Shown: positions 37,527-49,028 of the stretch, piece after piece
How the letters are laid out: each line of letters starts with the position of its first letter
Position numbering within the stretch: the first letter of the stretch is position 1
Origin: an uncultured Acidimicrobiales bacterium
GTDB lineage: Bacteria; Actinomycetota; Acidimicrobiia; Acidimicrobiales; Bin134
Assembly: GCA_951813325.1 (NCBI GenBank)
Contig: OX638350.1
Coordinates: forward strand, 2,275,954 to 2,339,953
Direction: 5' to 3'
Length of the DNA: 64,000 bases
The notes under the pieces: model-generated
Database searches by the model: none
The model's input: the letters and a program-made list of their open reading frames with translations, nothing else
Told to the model about the DNA's origin: nothing
Made by a program: the position numbers and the translations under genes

Positions 37527-38192
37527 TCAGCCGCCTTCGAGACCCGACCCGGTGAAGCGGACCGCCACCCGGGTCTTGTAGCGGACGTTGAGTTGCAACA
37601 GCACCGCGGTGAAGGCCTCCACCGGCGTGGCGATCGACAGCGGCCCCGCGTCGAGAGCCCGCACTCCGGGCATCTGGCCCACGATCTCCATGGTGGCATC
37701 GGTGGCCCCGGGATGGTCAGAGCAAACCAGCACGTCGCTGTCCACCGGCCGAGTCAGGTCGCCCAAATCGTGCGCCGGCACATGGTGGAGAGCGGCCGAC
37801 ACCAGGGCCTCGGGCACGGCGGCCTGCACCGACGCCGCCACCGAGCCCCGGGGCGGCGCCAGTGGCTGGAACTCCCGGCCCATCTTGACCAAGGCGTTGG
37901 CCATGCTGATGGTCACCTTGCCGGCCAGATCGTCAGCCACCGAAGCAGCCGTGGTCGCGGCGGCATCCCATGGAGTGGCCACGACAACCACTTCGCAGGA
38001 GGCGGCGCCGTTGTTGGCCGCGCCCGACAGGGTGAGGTCGTGATCAGGCCATTGGCCTCTCAAGCGGTCGCAGACTTCAGCGGCTCGCGCCGCGGAACGC
38101 GACCCCACCACGGTGTCGAATCCCACCGAAGCCAATCGGACGGCCAACGCGCCGCCCGCCGGTCCCGTCCCTCCGAGAATGCCGATCCGCAT
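37527..38192 (-). CDS. npdG: NpdG-type F420:NADP oxidoreductase
   Basis: A 221-residue protein with an N-terminal Rossmann fold MRIGILGGTGPAGGALAVRL and VVVATPWDAAA, typical of F420-dependent NADP reductases that pass hydride between reduced F420 and NADP. Later parts (VPAHDLGDLTRPVDSDVLVC and PVEAFTAVLLQLNVRYK) also fit. It starts the long minus-strand block ending in yebC. Confidence 0.85.
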   Translation of the reverse strand: MRIGILGGTGPAGGALAVRLASVGFDTVVGSRSAARAAEVCDRLRGQWPDHDLTLSGAANNGAASCEVVVVATPWDAAATTAASVADDLAGKVTISMANALVKMGREFQPLAPPRGSVAASVQAAVPEALVSAALHHVPAHDLGDLTRPVDSDVLVCSDHPGATDATMEIVGQMPGVRALDAGPLSIATPVEAFTAVLLQLNVRYKTRVAVRFTGSGLEGG

Positions 38193-38259
38193 CGATCCAA
38201 CGGTATAGGAGGATCACTCCCGAACTCACATACAGCCGTTGCCCCGGCTCAGGCGAGCT

Positions 38260-38350
38260 GCCTCCAACGACCATGGGACTCCTCACCTAGCCGCATAGAG
38301 CTACCACTGGGTTCGATGACGAGTAGCCTCCAACGACCATGGGACTCCTC
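38260..38350 (+). repeat. 25-bp direct repeat containing the fabI start; first copy is an aborted start
   Basis: GCCTCCAACGACCATGGGAC and the next five bases occur at 38260-38284 and again at 38326-38350, 66 bases apart. The first copy's ATG (38272) reads MGLLT and stops; the second is the true fabI start (MGLLDGK). It is a partial duplication of the gene's leader and first codons. Confidence 0.75.
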
Positions 38351-39106
38351 GACGGGAAACGGATTCTGGTCACCGGGGTGCTGACCGACGCCTCGCTGGC
38401 CTTCGGAATCGCCTCACTTGCCTGCGAAGAGGGTGCCGAGCTGGTGCTGACCGGCGCCGGGCGGGGCCTCAGCCTCACCGAGCGCACCGCCCACAAGTTG
38501 CCGGGCTCGCCGCCGGTGCTGGCCTTCGACGTGACCGATCCCGACCACCCCGCCGCCCTCCGCGAAGCGCTGGCCGGCCGGTGGGGATCGGTGGACGGCG
38601 CCCTGCATGCCATCGGCTTCGCCCCCGAGGTGTGTCTGGGCGACGACTTTATGGCCGCCGGATGGGACGACGTGAAGGTGGCCATCGAGATCTCGGCCTA
38701 CTCGCTCAAGACCCTGGCCGAGGTGGTGGTCCCGCTGATGGACGACGGCGGTTCAATCGTGGGACTGGACTTCGATGCCACCGTGGCCTGGCCGGCCTAC
38801 AACTGGATGGGGGTGGCCAAAGCGGCCTTCGAGTCCACTGCTCGCTACCTGGCCCGCTCCTTGGGCGACCAGGGCATCCGGGTGAACCTGGTGGCGGCCG
38901 GTCCGGTGCGCACCATGGCCGCCCGCTCCATCCCCGGTTTCGAGGTGTTCGAGGACTCCTGGGCTGATCGGGCCCCTCTGGGCTGGGACGTCAAGGACAG
39001 CTCTTCGGTGGCCAAAGCCGCGGTGGCGCTGCTGTCCGACTGGTTCCCCATGACCACCGGCGAGATGCTCCATGTGGACGGCGGCTATCACGCCGTAGGC
39101 GCCTGA
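38339..39106 (+). CDS. fabI: Enoyl-ACP reductase (FabI/InhA type)
   Basis: A 255-residue SDR-fold enzyme that reduces enoyl-ACP in fatty acid synthesis. It starts MGLLDGKRILVTGVLTDASL, the FabI/InhA dinucleotide loop, and has HAIGFAPE and the catalytic pair Y-x6-K as YNWMGVAK. VNLVAAGPVRTMAARSIPGF and DGGYHAVGA complete the pattern. Convergent with the luciferase-like gene, with stops 10 bases apart. Confidence 0.95.
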   Translation: MGLLDGKRILVTGVLTDASLAFGIASLACEEGAELVLTGAGRGLSLTERTAHKLPGSPPVLAFDVTDPDHPAALREALAGRWGSVDGALHAIGFAPEVCLGDDFMAAGWDDVKVAIEISAYSLKTLAEVVVPLMDDGGSIVGLDFDATVAWPAYNWMGVAKAAFESTARYLARSLGDQGIRVNLVAAGPVRTMAARSIPGFEVFEDSWADRAPLGWDVKDSSSVAKAAVALLSDWFPMTTGEMLHVDGGYHAVGA

Positions 39107-39116
39107 AGGCTTCGAG

Positions 39117-40031
39117 CTAGTCCGCCATGGGGTGGACGAAGTCGTCGGCGAATCGGTTGATGGCGTCCCGATAGGCCGTGGCGTTCGCCAGGAGCCCGTC
39201 GCGGTGGTCGGTGCTGACATCGATGAGGGCGGCCCAGGGCAGGGCGAACAGGCCGGTGACGCCCAACTCCTCCTCGGCCCGGCGATAAAGATCCAGCGAG
39301 GGGGGCTCGTAGAAGCCGGTGATGATCTCGAACGGCTCGTCGGCCCGCCCCTCCTCGGCCAGCATGGCGCGGAGGCGGGCAACATGGTCAGCCAAGCTGT
39401 CCCAGTCGTAGGCGTTGCCGATCCAGCCGTTGGCGTGGCGAGCGGCCCGGCGCAGGGCCGGTCCGGAATGGCCCCCGGTGTAGATGGGGATGGGTCGGTC
39501 GGGCGCCGGGCCCATCATCATGGCCGGGACGTCGTAGAACTCGCCGTGGAACTCGACCCAGCCCGGTTTCCACAGCTCGCGCAGCGCCTCGATCATCTCG
39601 TTGGTGCGAGGGCCGCGGTTGTTGAAGTCCTGGCCCATCTGCTCGAACTCCTCGCGCATCCAGCCCGCGGCCATCCCCAGCGCCACCCGGTTGCCGGAGA
39701 TAACCGCTGCGGTGGACACCTGCTTGGCCACCGACAGAATCGGGCGGTTGGGGGCGATGAAGATGTTGTTGGAGAAGTGGAGCTGCCGGGTGGCGCCGAT
39801 CATGGCCCCGATGGTCACCCAGCTGTCGGGCCACGACGTCTCTGGATCCCAGATGGGCCGGCCGTCCTCATACGGCGAGTACGGGTACGGGCTCTTGAGG
39901 TCTTGGGGATAGAAGATGTGATCCGACAGCAGCATCCCGTGGTATCCGGCTTCATCCACCATCCGGGCAATGGGCACCAGCTCGGTGCTCTTCATGAACG
40001 CGGTCACACACCAGAATTTCATGTCGCCCAT
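39117..40031 (-). CDS. Luciferase-like (LLM) F420-dependent oxidoreductase
   Basis: A 304-residue bacterial-luciferase-fold protein. Evidence: DEAGYHGMLLSDHIFYP, RQLHFSNNIFIAPNRPILSVAKQ, RVALGMAAGWMREEFEQMGQDF and PIYTGGHSGPALRRAARHANGW. Actinobacterial members usually use F420; substrate unknown. Its start overlaps the stop of the upstream CNNM-type gene by one base. Confidence 0.88.
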   Translation of the reverse strand: MGDMKFWCVTAFMKSTELVPIARMVDEAGYHGMLLSDHIFYPQDLKSPYPYSPYEDGRPIWDPETSWPDSWVTIGAMIGATRQLHFSNNIFIAPNRPILSVAKQVSTAAVISGNRVALGMAAGWMREEFEQMGQDFNNRGPRTNEMIEALRELWKPGWVEFHGEFYDVPAMMMGPAPDRPIPIYTGGHSGPALRRAARHANGWIGNAYDWDSLADHVARLRAMLAEEGRADEPFEIITGFYEPPSLDLYRRAEEELGVTGLFALPWAALIDVSTDHRDGLLANATAYRDAINRFADDFVHPMAD

Positions 40032-41086
40032 TATGGCCCGTGGGCGCGGTCGGTCTCGTCGAAGAGATCACCGACCAGCACCTCCAGCACATCCTCCAAA
40101 GTGACCAGGCCGACGGTGCGACGGCGGGCGCCCTGGCGGACGACGGCCAGGTGGCGACGGCTGCCCTGCATCAGCGCCAGGGCTCCTTCCAGCGAAGTCT
40201 CCTCCTCGATGGCGGGCACGACCCGGATCAACTGATCGCCAAGGGGCAGAGATGCCCGGGCGCTGGTCACGTCGAGGAGGTCCTTGGCGTGGACGAACCC
40301 GACCACTCGGTCAACCGAGCCGCTCTGGACGACAATCCGAGAGTGGCCGCTGGCATTCATGATATCGAGCACCTCGGCCACGGTGGCCTCCCGCTCCACC
40401 GCCACGATCTGGTCGCGGGGCACCATCACCGCTCGGACCGGGCGGCCGGCCAGCTCCAGCGCGCTGGACAGCAGCGTGCGGTCGAAGTCGTCCAAGAAAC
40501 CCTCGGCAGCCGAAAGCTCCACGAGAGCGGCGATCTCCTGGGCGGTGTGGGTGGTGGGCAGCTGGTCGATGGGCTCCACGCCGCACAGCCTCACCAGTCC
40601 GGCACTGAGGCGGTTCAGCAGTCCGATGAGCGGACCGAACACCAGGGCGTACAGGCGGTTTGCCGGAGCAAGCCACATGGCGGTGCGCTCGGCCCCGGCC
40701 AAGGCGATGTTCTTGGGCACCATCTCCCCCAAAACCATGTGCAGGTACACCACCAAGGCCAGCGAAACCCCAAAGGAAATGGTGTGCAGCACCCCCGAGG
40801 GCAACTCGGCAAACGACTCCACCGCTCTCTCGATGACGCGGGCCACCGCCGGTTCGGCCATGAAGCCCAGTCCCAGCGACGTCATGGTGATGCCGAGTTG
40901 GGCGCCGGCCAACTGCCGGTTGAGGTCGCTCATCGCCGCCAATGCGAGCCGGGCCCGGCGATTGCCGGCTTCGGCCAGCGGCTCCAGGCGGGATCGCCGG
41001 GCGGCGATGAGCGCGAACTCCACGGCCACAAAACCGGCATTGGCCGCCAAGAGCACCACCGCCACGCCGATGAACAAGCCAGTCAT
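40031..41086 (-). CDS. CNNM/CorC-type CBS-domain membrane protein (short partner)
   Basis: A 351-residue protein with a DUF21 domain of membrane helices from the first residue (MTGLFIGVAVVLLAANAGFV) and a CBS pair (MVPRDQIVAV and HSRIVVQSG). It lacks the C-terminal CorC/HlyC domain that its larger neighbour has. Family members act in magnesium or other ion efflux. ATG 41086 overlaps the upstream stop by 4 bases, and such two-gene pairs are common in Actinobacteria. Confidence 0.88.
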   Translation of the reverse strand: MTGLFIGVAVVLLAANAGFVAVEFALIAARRSRLEPLAEAGNRRARLALAAMSDLNRQLAGAQLGITMTSLGLGFMAEPAVARVIERAVESFAELPSGVLHTISFGVSLALVVYLHMVLGEMVPKNIALAGAERTAMWLAPANRLYALVFGPLIGLLNRLSAGLVRLCGVEPIDQLPTTHTAQEIAALVELSAAEGFLDDFDRTLLSSALELAGRPVRAVMVPRDQIVAVEREATVAEVLDIMNASGHSRIVVQSGSVDRVVGFVHAKDLLDVTSARASLPLGDQLIRVVPAIEEETSLEGALALMQGSRRHLAVVRQGARRRTVGLVTLEDVLEVLVGDLFDETDRAHGP

Positions 41087-42411
41087 CGGCCTGCTCGACT
41101 TGGCCAAGACGGACCACTGCTGACCACCTGTCGCAAGCGGACGGTGTCGATTCGGTGCCGGTCCACCGACTCGATCAGGAACTCCCAACCCTGATAGCGG
41201 AATACCTCGCTGGCAATCGGGATGCGCTGAAGATGGTCCAAGATGAAGCCGGCCAGGGTCTCGTAGTCGCCGTCGGGCACCCGAAGCCCGGTCATGTCCT
41301 CCAGCTCGTCGGGATGGATCCCGGCTTGCACCACCAGCTCACCGGCATCGCGGGCAACGGCCGGGGGCTCGGTGTCGTCGTGCTCGTCGGCGATCTCGCC
41401 CACGATCTCCTCCACGAGGTCCTCCTGGGTGACGATGCCCGCGGTGCCGCCGTGCTCGTCCAAGACCACGGCCAGGGGGCTGCGCCGGGACCTCATATCC
41501 AGCAGCAGGGAGCGCAAATCCCGAGTCTCGGGGACGACAAGAGGCGGTCGCATGATCGCGGTGACCGGGGTGGCGGCCCATCGCTCCGCCGGCACCTCGT
41601 ACACGTTCTTGACCAAGGCCACGCCCACCACATCGTCGATGTCGGCGCCGATCACCGGGAGGCGGGAGAACCCGGTCTGGCTCGACAGCGTCACCAGATC
41701 GGCCACCGACTGGTGGTGCTCGACGGCGCTTACCGACACCCGGGGAACCAGCACATCGGCGGCGTCTCTTTCTGCGAAACGGATTGCCCGGGTCAACAGG
41801 CGGGCCGTGGCCGGCCGCATCGCCCCCTCCTGGCCCGAGGAGCGGACCAGCCAGGCCAACTCCTCGCGGGAGCGGGCCTCGCTCAGCTCTTCAGCGGGCT
41901 CAATCCCCAACCGGGTCACGACCCAATTGGCCGATCCGTCCAACAGGCGGATGAACGGTCTGGCCAGAGCAGCAAATCCCCTCATGGGCGCGGCCAGGCG
42001 CATGGCTGTGGGCAGCGGGCGGGCAATGGCCAGCGTCTTGGGGACCAACTCTCCCAGCACCATCTGGACAACCACCGCGATAGCCAGCGCGGCGGCGATG
42101 GAGACCCCGGTGGCGGCGCCACCGGCAACGCGATCGGCAATCGGCTCCAGCGCCGATGCAATGGAGGGCCGGGCGATGAATCCCAGAGCCAGGGAGGTGG
42201 CGGTGATACCGAATTGCGCCCCCGAGAGCTGGAAGGAGAGGGACTTGAGCAGCGACAAGGTGGTCCGGGCGGCGCGTCGACCCTCGGCGGCCAAACGCTC
42301 GATGCGAATCCGGTCTACCGCGACCAGAGCAAATTCGATGGCCACGAACACGGCATTGGCCGCCACCAGAATTGCGGCGGCCGCCAGACCGAGAGTGGTG
42401 GTCCAGCTCAT
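41083..42411 (-). CDS. CNNM/CorC-type CBS-domain membrane protein (long partner)
   Basis: A 442-residue protein with DUF21 (GLAAAAILVAANAVFVAIEF), two CBS motifs (VLVPRVSVSAVE and PLAVVLDEHGGTAGIVTQED) and the C-terminal CorC/HlyC domain (PDGDYETLAGFILDHLQRIP). ATG at codon MSWTTTLG is preferred because the first membrane helix follows directly; ATG or TTG codons 24-30 bases upstream are alternatives. Divergent from the MarR gene. Confidence 0.9.
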   Translation of the reverse strand: MSWTTTLGLAAAAILVAANAVFVAIEFALVAVDRIRIERLAAEGRRAARTTLSLLKSLSFQLSGAQFGITATSLALGFIARPSIASALEPIADRVAGGAATGVSIAAALAIAVVVQMVLGELVPKTLAIARPLPTAMRLAAPMRGFAALARPFIRLLDGSANWVVTRLGIEPAEELSEARSREELAWLVRSSGQEGAMRPATARLLTRAIRFAERDAADVLVPRVSVSAVEHHQSVADLVTLSSQTGFSRLPVIGADIDDVVGVALVKNVYEVPAERWAATPVTAIMRPPLVVPETRDLRSLLLDMRSRRSPLAVVLDEHGGTAGIVTQEDLVEEIVGEIADEHDDTEPPAVARDAGELVVQAGIHPDELEDMTGLRVPDGDYETLAGFILDHLQRIPIASEVFRYQGWEFLIESVDRHRIDTVRLRQVVSSGPSWPSRAGR

Positions 42412-42447
42412 CGTCGCTGACCCAGGGCTTGGCATCGGCAATATTCT

Positions 42448-42460
42448 TTAGGGAAACTAA
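42448..42460. promoter_or_regulatory. Palindrome in front of marR, likely self-operator
   Basis: TTAGGGAAACTAA is an inverted repeat (TTAG, five bases, CTAA) 5 bases before the GTG start of the MarR gene and overlapping its AGGGA ribosome-binding site. MarR proteins commonly bind such sites in their own promoters. It could also affect the divergent CNNM-type gene. Confidence 0.5.
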
Positions 42461-42464
42461 CCAT

Positions 42465-42916
42465 GTGAGTCTCAAACAATCGCCGTCACGAGTCGCATTG
42501 GAAGCAGCTCAGGCGGCGACCCGGCTCGCCCGCCAAGTGGCACTGGCTCTGGGAGACTTGGACCTCTCACCCTCACAGTATCGCCTGCTGTTGTTCTTAT
42601 CGGAAGGCAACGCGGCTGCTTCGGCGGTAGCCGGGCGGCTGGCCGTGAGCCGGCCCAGTGTGACGGCGCTGGCCGACGGGTTGGAAAAGCGGGGCTTGCT
42701 CCAGCGCAAGTCCGATCCGGCCGACCGCCGAAAGGTAGCCCACGAGCTGACCGATGCCGGGCGGGAAACACTGGCCGCAGCCGACTTGGCGGTGGCCGAG
42801 CAGATCACCGGGATTGCCGCCCATCTCGGCGCCGACCAGGCCGATCAAGCACTCGAGGGACTGGCCCTCTGGAATGAGGCGCTCACTCGGGCTCGCGGCT
42901 CGCGGGAAGCACAGAA

Positions 42917-42920
<4 letters not shown>
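42465..42920 (+). CDS. MarR-family transcription regulator
   Basis: A 151-residue winged-helix regulator: LSPSQYRLLLFLSEGNAAAS, recognition helix region LAVSRPSVTALADGLEKRGLL, and the wing RKSDPADRRKVAHELTDAGRE. GTG 42465 is chosen because AGGGA lies about 10 bases before it. The stop overlaps the exporter gene by 4 bases (GTGA), so it probably controls that exporter in response to its substrate. Confidence 0.92.
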
Positions 42921-44886
<1,966 letters not shown>

Positions 44887-44887
<1 letters not shown>

Positions 44888-46785
44888 TGGGCTGGGGAGG
44901 GTTTTTCGGCGGGCCCCAGGCCCAGAGCGCGGCGCGCGACGCCGGACTCCCCCATGCCGGCGTGCCCGGCAACCTGCGAGCCCAAGTCGAAGAGGTGCTG
45001 AGGACCGAGCCAGAGTATCCCCCGGTGGAGGTGGACTTCAGCCACCGCCAACCGGCTGATCCGCCGCTAACGCTGCGCTCCCTTCTGTGGCCCTTCCGCC
45101 GACAGCTGGCGGTGGCGCTGCTGCTGGTGGTGATGGAGTCGGCGATGATGCAGTCGGGGCCGCTGCTGGCCCAGCTGGGCATCGACCACGGCGTCAGCTC
45201 CGGCAATGTGCGGGTGCTGCTGGTGGTGGCCGCCGTCTTCCTCGGCACCGTGGCTGCCCATGCGCTGAGCTCCTCCCTGCGCATTCGCTACACCGGCAAA
45301 CTGGGCGAGCGCCTCATGTACGCCTTGAGGATGCGGGTGTTCTCCCATTACCAGCGGCTGTCGCTGAAGTTCTTCACCGAGGAGAAGGCGGGCGTGCTGA
45401 TGACCCGCATGACCAGCGACATCGAGGCCCTGACCGTGCTGTTCCAAGAGGGCTTGGTGAACTTCGCTGTGCAGGGTTTGGCTCTCACGGTGATCACCGC
45501 CGTGCTGTTCTATCTGAACCCGCTGCTGGCCGTGCTGACCCTGGTGATCGTGGTGCCGGGCACATTCCTGCTCAGCATCTGGTTCCGGAAGGTGTCCGAC
45601 CTGTACTACGGACTGGTCCGGGACCGTATCGCCGAGGTGCTGGCCGACTTGCAGGAGAGCTTGGCCGGCATCCGGGTGATCACCGCCCACAATCGCCGCC
45701 GGCACAACGTGGTCAACCACACCAACGTGGTCGGAAGGCACAAAGACGCCAACTTGGCCGGTGTGCGGGCGGCGTCCATCTACGCCCCCACCACCGAGGC
45801 CATCGTCATCGTCGGCCAGGCCATCTTGCTGGTGATCGGCGGAACGATGGTGATCAACGGCAGCCTCACCCCCGGCGAGCTGACCGCCTTCGTGCTCTAT
45901 CTGACGTTCTTCTTCGCCCCCATCCAGCAGCTGGTGCAGCTCTACAATGGCTACCAGCAGGGACAGGCCTCGGCCAAGAAGCTGCGCGAGGTGCTGGAAA
46001 ACGAGCCCTCGGTGCCGGAAACCCCCGACGCGGTGGACCTGCCCCCCATCGAGGGGGAGATCACCTTGGACCGGGTGAGCTTCGGCTACGACGACAATAC
46101 GCCCGTGCTCCACGACGTGAGCCTGCGGCTGGCGCCGGGCGAGAGCCTGGCGGTGGTCGGGCCCACCGGGGCGGGCAAGTCCACGGTGGCCAAGCTGATC
46201 GTCCGGTTCTACGACCCCCAGCAGGGAACGGTGTGTATCGACGGCTGCGATTTGCGGACGGTGACGCTGGCCTCTCTGCGCCGCCAGCTGGGGGTGGTCC
46301 CCCAAGAGCCGTTCTTGTTCTACGGCTCCATCCGGGACAACGTGGCCTTCGCCCGGCCCGACGCGTCCATGGACGAGGTGCTGGAGGCCTGTCGAGCCGT
46401 GGGCCTGACCGAGCTGTTGGAACGGCTGCCCGATGACGTGAATTCCCAAGTTCACGAGCGGGGGGCTTCGCTATCAGCTGGTGAGCGGCAGCTATTGGCG
46501 CTGGCCCGGGCGTTTCTGGCCCGTCCCCGGGTTCTGGTGCTGGACGAGGCCACCTCCAATCTGGACTTGCGATCGGAGTCCAAGATCGAAACCGCCTTGG
46601 ATGTGGTGCTGGAAGGGCGCACAGCCATCATCATCGCCCACCGGTTGGCCACCGCCATGCGGGCCGACCGGATCGCGGTGGTGGAGGACGGCCAGATCAC
46701 CGAGATCGGCACCCACGACGAGTTGGTGGCCCTAGGCGGCCACTACGCCGACATGTATGCCACCTGGATGGCCCACACCAACTGA
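44887..46785 (+). CDS. Heterodimeric ABC exporter, subunit with canonical ATP site
   Basis: A 632-residue half exporter with six membrane helices and a nucleotide-binding domain: Walker A GPTGAGKST, Walker B VLVLDEATS with the catalytic Glu, H-loop IIIAHRL. Its signature is LSAGERQLLALARAF, not LSGGQ. Together with the Asp in the partner this is the expected arrangement of one active and one degenerate site. The start GTG overlaps the upstream stop by one base. Confidence 0.93.
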
Positions 46786-47564
46786 TGACCGCGCTGCATC
46801 TGGCCGGGGTGGGTTTCATCCGTGACCAGCGACCGATCCTCGCCGACGTGGACTGGGAGGTGTCCGATGGCCAGCGGTGGGTGGTTTTGGGGGCCAACGG
46901 CTGCGGCAAGACCACCCTGCTGCGGATCGCCGCGCTCTACGAGCACCCGACCACCGGCACGGTGGAGGTGCTGGGCCAACGCCTGGGCCGGGTGGATGTG
47001 CGCCGATTGCGGCATCGGGTGGGTTTCGCGTCGCCCGCGCTGGCCCAGATGCTGCGCCCCCACCTGAGCACGGCCGAGGTGGTGATGACCGCCCGCCACG
47101 GCGCGCTGGAACCGTGGTGGCACGACTACACCGACGCTGATCGAGAGCGAGCAGAAAAGCTGCTGGAGCAAGTGGGAGCGGCTGGGATGGGCCACCGCAC
47201 CATCGCCACCCTGTCCTCGGGCGAGCGCCAGCGGGTGCAGATCGCCCGCAGCCTAATGGCCGACCCCGGCCTGGTGCTGCTGGACGAACCCGCCTCCACC
47301 CTCGACTTGGGCGGCCGGGAGATGCTGATGGCCGACCTGACCCGCCTGGCCGCCGACCCCGCCGCCCCTCCCCTGGTGATGGTCACCCACCGCACCGAGG
47401 AGGTCCCCGCCGGCTTCACCCACGCCCTGCTCCTGCGCAATGGCCGGATACTGGCCCAGGGCCCCCTAGAAGAAACGCTGACCTCCGAATCCCTGTCGGA
47501 CTGCTTCGGCCTCCCCCTCTCCCTCGAGCACCGCAACGGCCGCTGGCACTCCCAAGCCCGTTAG
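46785..47564 (+). CDS. Stand-alone ABC ATPase
   Basis: A 259-residue ATP-binding protein: Walker A GANGCGKTT, signature LSSGERQRVQIARSL, Walker B LVLLDEPASTLD and switch His in MVTHRTEEV. No membrane subunit follows. It overlaps the exporter's stop by one base (TGATG). The sequence resembles iron-siderophore or YbbL-like ATPases; its partner is unknown. Confidence 0.85.
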   Translation: MTALHLAGVGFIRDQRPILADVDWEVSDGQRWVVLGANGCGKTTLLRIAALYEHPTTGTVEVLGQRLGRVDVRRLRHRVGFASPALAQMLRPHLSTAEVVMTARHGALEPWWHDYTDADRERAEKLLEQVGAAGMGHRTIATLSSGERQRVQIARSLMADPGLVLLDEPASTLDLGGREMLMADLTRLAADPAAPPLVMVTHRTEEVPAGFTHALLLRNGRILAQGPLEETLTSESLSDCFGLPLSLEHRNGRWHSQAR

Positions 47565-47659
47565 CGGACAGTCTCTTGGCCGGTCGGCGCGACCACTGGC
47601 TCTACGTCAACCAGCGATGCGGATTTAGATAACTTTCATGCAATGTAGTGAGTTTTGGC

Positions 47660-47688
47660 TTGTGCTTCCCCCAGAGCGCCGGTAGGGT
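47660..47688 (+). promoter_or_regulatory. Candidate promoter of the Uma2 gene
   Basis: TTGTGC (47660-47665) and TAGGGT (47683-47688) are separated by 17 bases and lie 27 bases before ATG 47716. The rest of the gap from 47565 shows an AT-richer stretch around 47625-47645 and nothing else I can name. Confidence 0.4.
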
Positions 47689-47715
47689 GGACGGCGTGTT
47701 CGGAGAGTCGCTCCG

Positions 47716-48465
47716 ATGAGCATGTTGGCGGACCGCCTACCGGGAGCTGAGGTCTACTATCCGGAAGGACCACAAGTGCCCGAAGGCGACATGCAAATGC
47801 GCCGTCGAGTCGAACTGGCCGTCGCGCTGCGCAGCTGGGTATCCGAAAACCACTCCGAGGCCTGGGTGTGCTGCGACATCAACATCTACTACCGCGAAGG
47901 CGATGCACGCGTCGTTGTAGCGCCCGATTTGGCTGTTGCCTTCGGCGTGGACAAGTCCGCCGTGGAGAACAAGGGCACCTACAAAGTATGGGAAGCTGGT
48001 GCCATCCCGTCCTTCGTGCTGGAGATCGCCTCCCCGAAAACCTACAAAGTGGACCTTTGCGACAAGCCCGCCAAGTTCGCCGACCTCGGCGTATCGGAGT
48101 ACTGGCGCTTAGACCCCACCGGCGGCGATTTGCTCGGCACCCCGCTGGCCGGCGAACGCTGGCAAAATGGCCAATGGGAACCCATCGCCATCACCCCCGA
48201 AGCACCGGGAGATGATCGGATAGAACTCCGAGGCCACAGCGACGCCCTCGGCCTCGACCTGTGCTGGGCCCCTCCCAAGCTGCGCCTCTACGACCCCACC
48301 ACTGCCACCTGGCTGCGAGACCACGAGGACGAAGCCGCCCGCGCCGATGCCGCTGAGAGCTGGGCTAGGGCCGCCGAAACCCGGGCTCGAGAAGCCGAGG
48401 CCGAGCTGGTCGCCATGCGCCACCGCATCGAACACCCCCCGACTCCCCCCAAGCCCGCCCAATAG
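47716..48465 (+). CDS. Uma2-family (DUF820) putative nuclease
   Basis: A 249-residue Uma2 protein, a PD-(D/E)xK-like fold common in cyanobacteria and some Actinobacteria. Evidence: DINIYYREGDARVVVAPDLAV and PSFVLEIASPKTYKVD, containing the Asp and Glu-x-x-Ser-x-x-Thr type residues, and KFADLGVSEYWRLDP. The last 50 residues are an Ala/Arg/Glu-rich helix, probably a coiled coil. Biological role is unknown. Confidence 0.87.
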   Translation: MSMLADRLPGAEVYYPEGPQVPEGDMQMRRRVELAVALRSWVSENHSEAWVCCDINIYYREGDARVVVAPDLAVAFGVDKSAVENKGTYKVWEAGAIPSFVLEIASPKTYKVDLCDKPAKFADLGVSEYWRLDPTGGDLLGTPLAGERWQNGQWEPIAITPEAPGDDRIELRGHSDALGLDLCWAPPKLRLYDPTTATWLRDHEDEAARADAAESWARAAETRAREAEAELVAMRHRIEHPPTPPKPAQ

Positions 48466-48497
48466 CCACCGGCGCAAAGAGGCTCGGGCGTTCCCCG

Positions 48498-48746
48498 CTA
48501 CCTGGTCAGATCGTTCTCGTCTTCGCATGATTCCAGGATCAACTCAACCAACGCATCGGCCCTTCGCTGTTGTGGCGTGCGCGGGGCATCGGGGTCTTCG
48601 TTGCGCCACAGTTCTTCCTCTTTCGCCGAAAGCGCCGCAGCAATCCGAGCACCGGTGTCTCGGTCGAACTCCCAGGTGAATGCAATCATCCCATCTTCAC
48701 AGACCTCGCTGCTTGGTGGTGGCCACAACAGCTCCGAAGCGCTCAT
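48498..48746 (-). pseudogene. DUF222/HNH-endonuclease fragment
   Basis: An 82-codon frame reads DGMIAFTWEFDRDTGARIAA..RRADALVELI, the middle of the DUF222 domain found before HNH nuclease domains in Actinobacteria (13E12-type repeat proteins). Full proteins are several hundred residues, so both ends, including the HNH part, are missing. It looks like a decayed mobile-type gene. Confidence 0.65.
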
Positions 48747-48838
48747 GGCGCATTCCCCGGCACCTCAAACGAGTAGACCGAGGCGCTCGAAGAGCCGACC
48801 GCCGAGGCGAGGGTCCAGATGTAGTCATCGGTTCTCAT
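48743..48838 (-). CDS. Possible 31-residue peptide upstream of the DUF222 fragment
   Basis: ATG 48838 opens a frame MRTDDYIWTLASAVGSSSAS, ending EVPGNAP, whose stop overlaps the start of the DUF222 fragment by four bases (ATGA). The coupling suggests it was once translated. No homology recognised. Confidence 0.3.
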   Translation of the reverse strand: MRTDDYIWTLASAVGSSSASVYSFEVPGNAP

Positions 48839-49028
48839 GTCGCAATCCTAGGGGGGGTCGATGACAGATTCCCTCGACGCGCGCCCCCGCCTGCAAGCGG
48901 ATCAATACTGGCTCGGCCAGAACTGATGGCAGATCAGTTTGAGCCGTGCCGGCCAAGCCCGGTAGAACTTGCCGGGTGCTATGCTGGCCTCTGCTTCCCC
49001 CGTGCATAGAGCCCTCTGAGGAGGACTT

